Of a stretch of DNA of 6,707 nt, positions 5,379 to 6,707 are shown piece after piece (position 1 is the first letter of the stretch; every line of letters starts with the position of its first letter). Source of the stretch: Dehalococcoidia bacterium (lineage in GTDB: Bacteria > Chloroflexota > Dehalococcoidia > UBA2979); the NCBI GenBank assembly GCA_023228765.1, contig JALOAM010000168.1:1-6707 (forward strand), in the 5' to 3' direction. The position numbers and the translations under genes are program-made. The notes below the pieces were generated by a model. It did not search any database. It saw only the letters and a program-made list of their open reading frames with translations, and was not told the DNA's origin.

Positions 5379-5463
5379 GAGCGTCTCCAGACCAGCGGTG
5401 CGAGGAAGTTCCGAACGTAACACGAGGCAGCGTTGTGCCCTCGATCGGCGACTCCGCTTCCGG

Positions 5464-5517
5464 CCCCCTCGCCCGCGGAGCGGGAGAGGGGGTCAGATGG
5501 GGAAGGGTCAGAGGTGA
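5464..5517 (+). repeat. REP-like palindrome between fmdB and rph
   Basis: CCCCCTCGCCCG (5464-5475) pairs with CGGGAGAGGGGG (5481-5492), 11 pairs with one G-A mismatch, or 12 with C5476-G5480. It is followed by a G-rich, decayed tail reaching about 5517. It shares shape and core sequence with the palindrome at 2801-2836. On the minus strand it reads GACCCCCTCTCCCG (5494-5481), identical over 14 nt to the reconstructed IS110 target. With no T-run it is unlikely to be a full terminator for fmdB, but it could slow exonucleases or polymerase. Confidence 0.7.
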
Positions 5518-5539
5518 AGGCTGGAGCTGCGAGGGCTAC

Positions 5540-5791
5540 CTAGAAATCGTCGTCGAAGTCGCCGTAGTCGCCGAAGTCGTCACCACCGTCGAGGAAGTCC
5601 TCGGCTTCGCCTTCGCCCTCGGCGGCGTTGGGGCGGGCGCCGGTGAGGGTGGCGACGCGCTGGACCTCGATGCGCTTCGGGGTCTTGGACTTGCAGTTGG
5701 GGCAGGCGATCTGGTCGTCACGTTGGGCGAGACTGCGCACCTTCTCGAACTTGGTGCCGCACTTCTTGCAGCCGTATTCGTAGATGGGCAT
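5540..5791 (-). CDS. FmdB family zinc-ribbon protein
   Basis: This 83-residue protein begins MPIYEYGCKKCGTKFEKVRS and contains a second pair, CPNC, giving the CxxC...CxxC zinc ribbon of the FmdB family (putative regulatory or structural zinc proteins). After about residue 50 it becomes low-complexity and very acidic, ending GDDFGDYGDFDDDF. The ATG at 5791 is preceded by AGGAG with 7-bp spacing and matches the family N-terminus. The frame stays open upstream without conserved sequence. It follows rpoD on the same strand beyond a terminator-like hairpin, so it probably has its own promoter or depends on read-through. It precedes rph. Exact role unknown; a nucleic-acid or protein partner is only a guess from the ribbon. 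Confidence 0.9.
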   Translation of the reverse strand: MPIYEYGCKKCGTKFEKVRSLAQRDDQIACPNCKSKTPKRIEVQRVATLTGARPNAAEGEGEAEDFLDGGDDFGDYGDFDDDF

Positions 5792-5851
5792 GACGAGGCT
5801 CCTGCTCGAACTGTCGTCCCGGGTGGACTGATCCGGACGAGACGGACGAAA

Positions 5852-5880
5852 CGATGGCCGGAGGGGTGCTCCGGCCATCG
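5852..5880 (-). terminator. Terminator hairpin downstream of rpoD
   Basis: CGATGGCCGGAG (5852-5863) and CTCCGGCCATCG (5869-5880) form a perfect 12-bp stem with a 5-nt loop, 31 bp beyond the rpoD stop. On the rpoD transcript it is followed by TTTCGTCC, a short and interrupted U-tract. This is a good but not ideal intrinsic terminator and would separate rpoD from fmdB. Confidence 0.7.
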
Positions 5881-5910
5881 AATTCTACCTTGCCGGTGCT
5901 GCCGGAGCCT

Positions 5911-6707
<797 letters not shown>

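Overview
This is a GC-rich (roughly 70% by eye) bacterial chromosome fragment. The gene content and protein style point to Chloroflexota (SAR202 or Dehalococcoidia-like), but this is inferred from impressions of gene families, and a high-GC actinobacterium is not excluded. Most of the window is ordinary housekeeping and accessory metabolism. The exception is an IS110-family insertion sequence whose guide RNA can be read directly from the DNA.

Layout. At the left edge is the 5' part of a DUF1015-family gene (minus strand). It is divergent from a small zinc-type HIT-family gene (534-857, plus). The 3' end of the HIT gene runs into a 22-23 bp tandem repeat, followed by a nitroreductase (961-1590, plus). 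Next is an IS110 element (about 1636-2802). It consists of a left end coding for a bridge RNA, a DEDD/serine recombinase gene broken by one frameshift, and a very short right end. Beyond it, on the minus strand, a histidine-phosphatase gene (2863-3402) follows a 101-aa gene of unknown function (3422-3727), which has its own promoter. That promoter region is divergent from a LysE/RhtB exporter (3972-4607, plus). The right third is a minus-strand housekeeping block transcribed right to left: the primary sigma factor (rpoD/sigA, cut by the window end), a strong terminator hairpin, a FmdB-type zinc-ribbon gene and RNase PH.

The main result. The region 1636-1836 folds into the two-loop architecture described for IS621 bridge RNA, and all four guide segments match the DNA they should recognise. 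The left donor guide (1775-1783) repeats the element's right end (2793-2801). The right donor guide (1810-1815) is complementary to its left end (1636-1641). The left target guide (about 1693-1701) resembles the left flank (1628-1636). The right target guide (1727-1733) is complementary to the right flank (2801-2807). All four agree on a CT core at 1636-1637 and 2801-2802. Removing the element at that core restores a REP-like palindrome. A second palindrome of the same style between fmdB and the RNase PH gene carries a 14-nt identical, unoccupied target on the minus strand (5481-5494). The recombinase has lost two bases at 2480/2481, which separates its RuvC-like domain from its serine domain, so the element looks immobile unless helped in trans.
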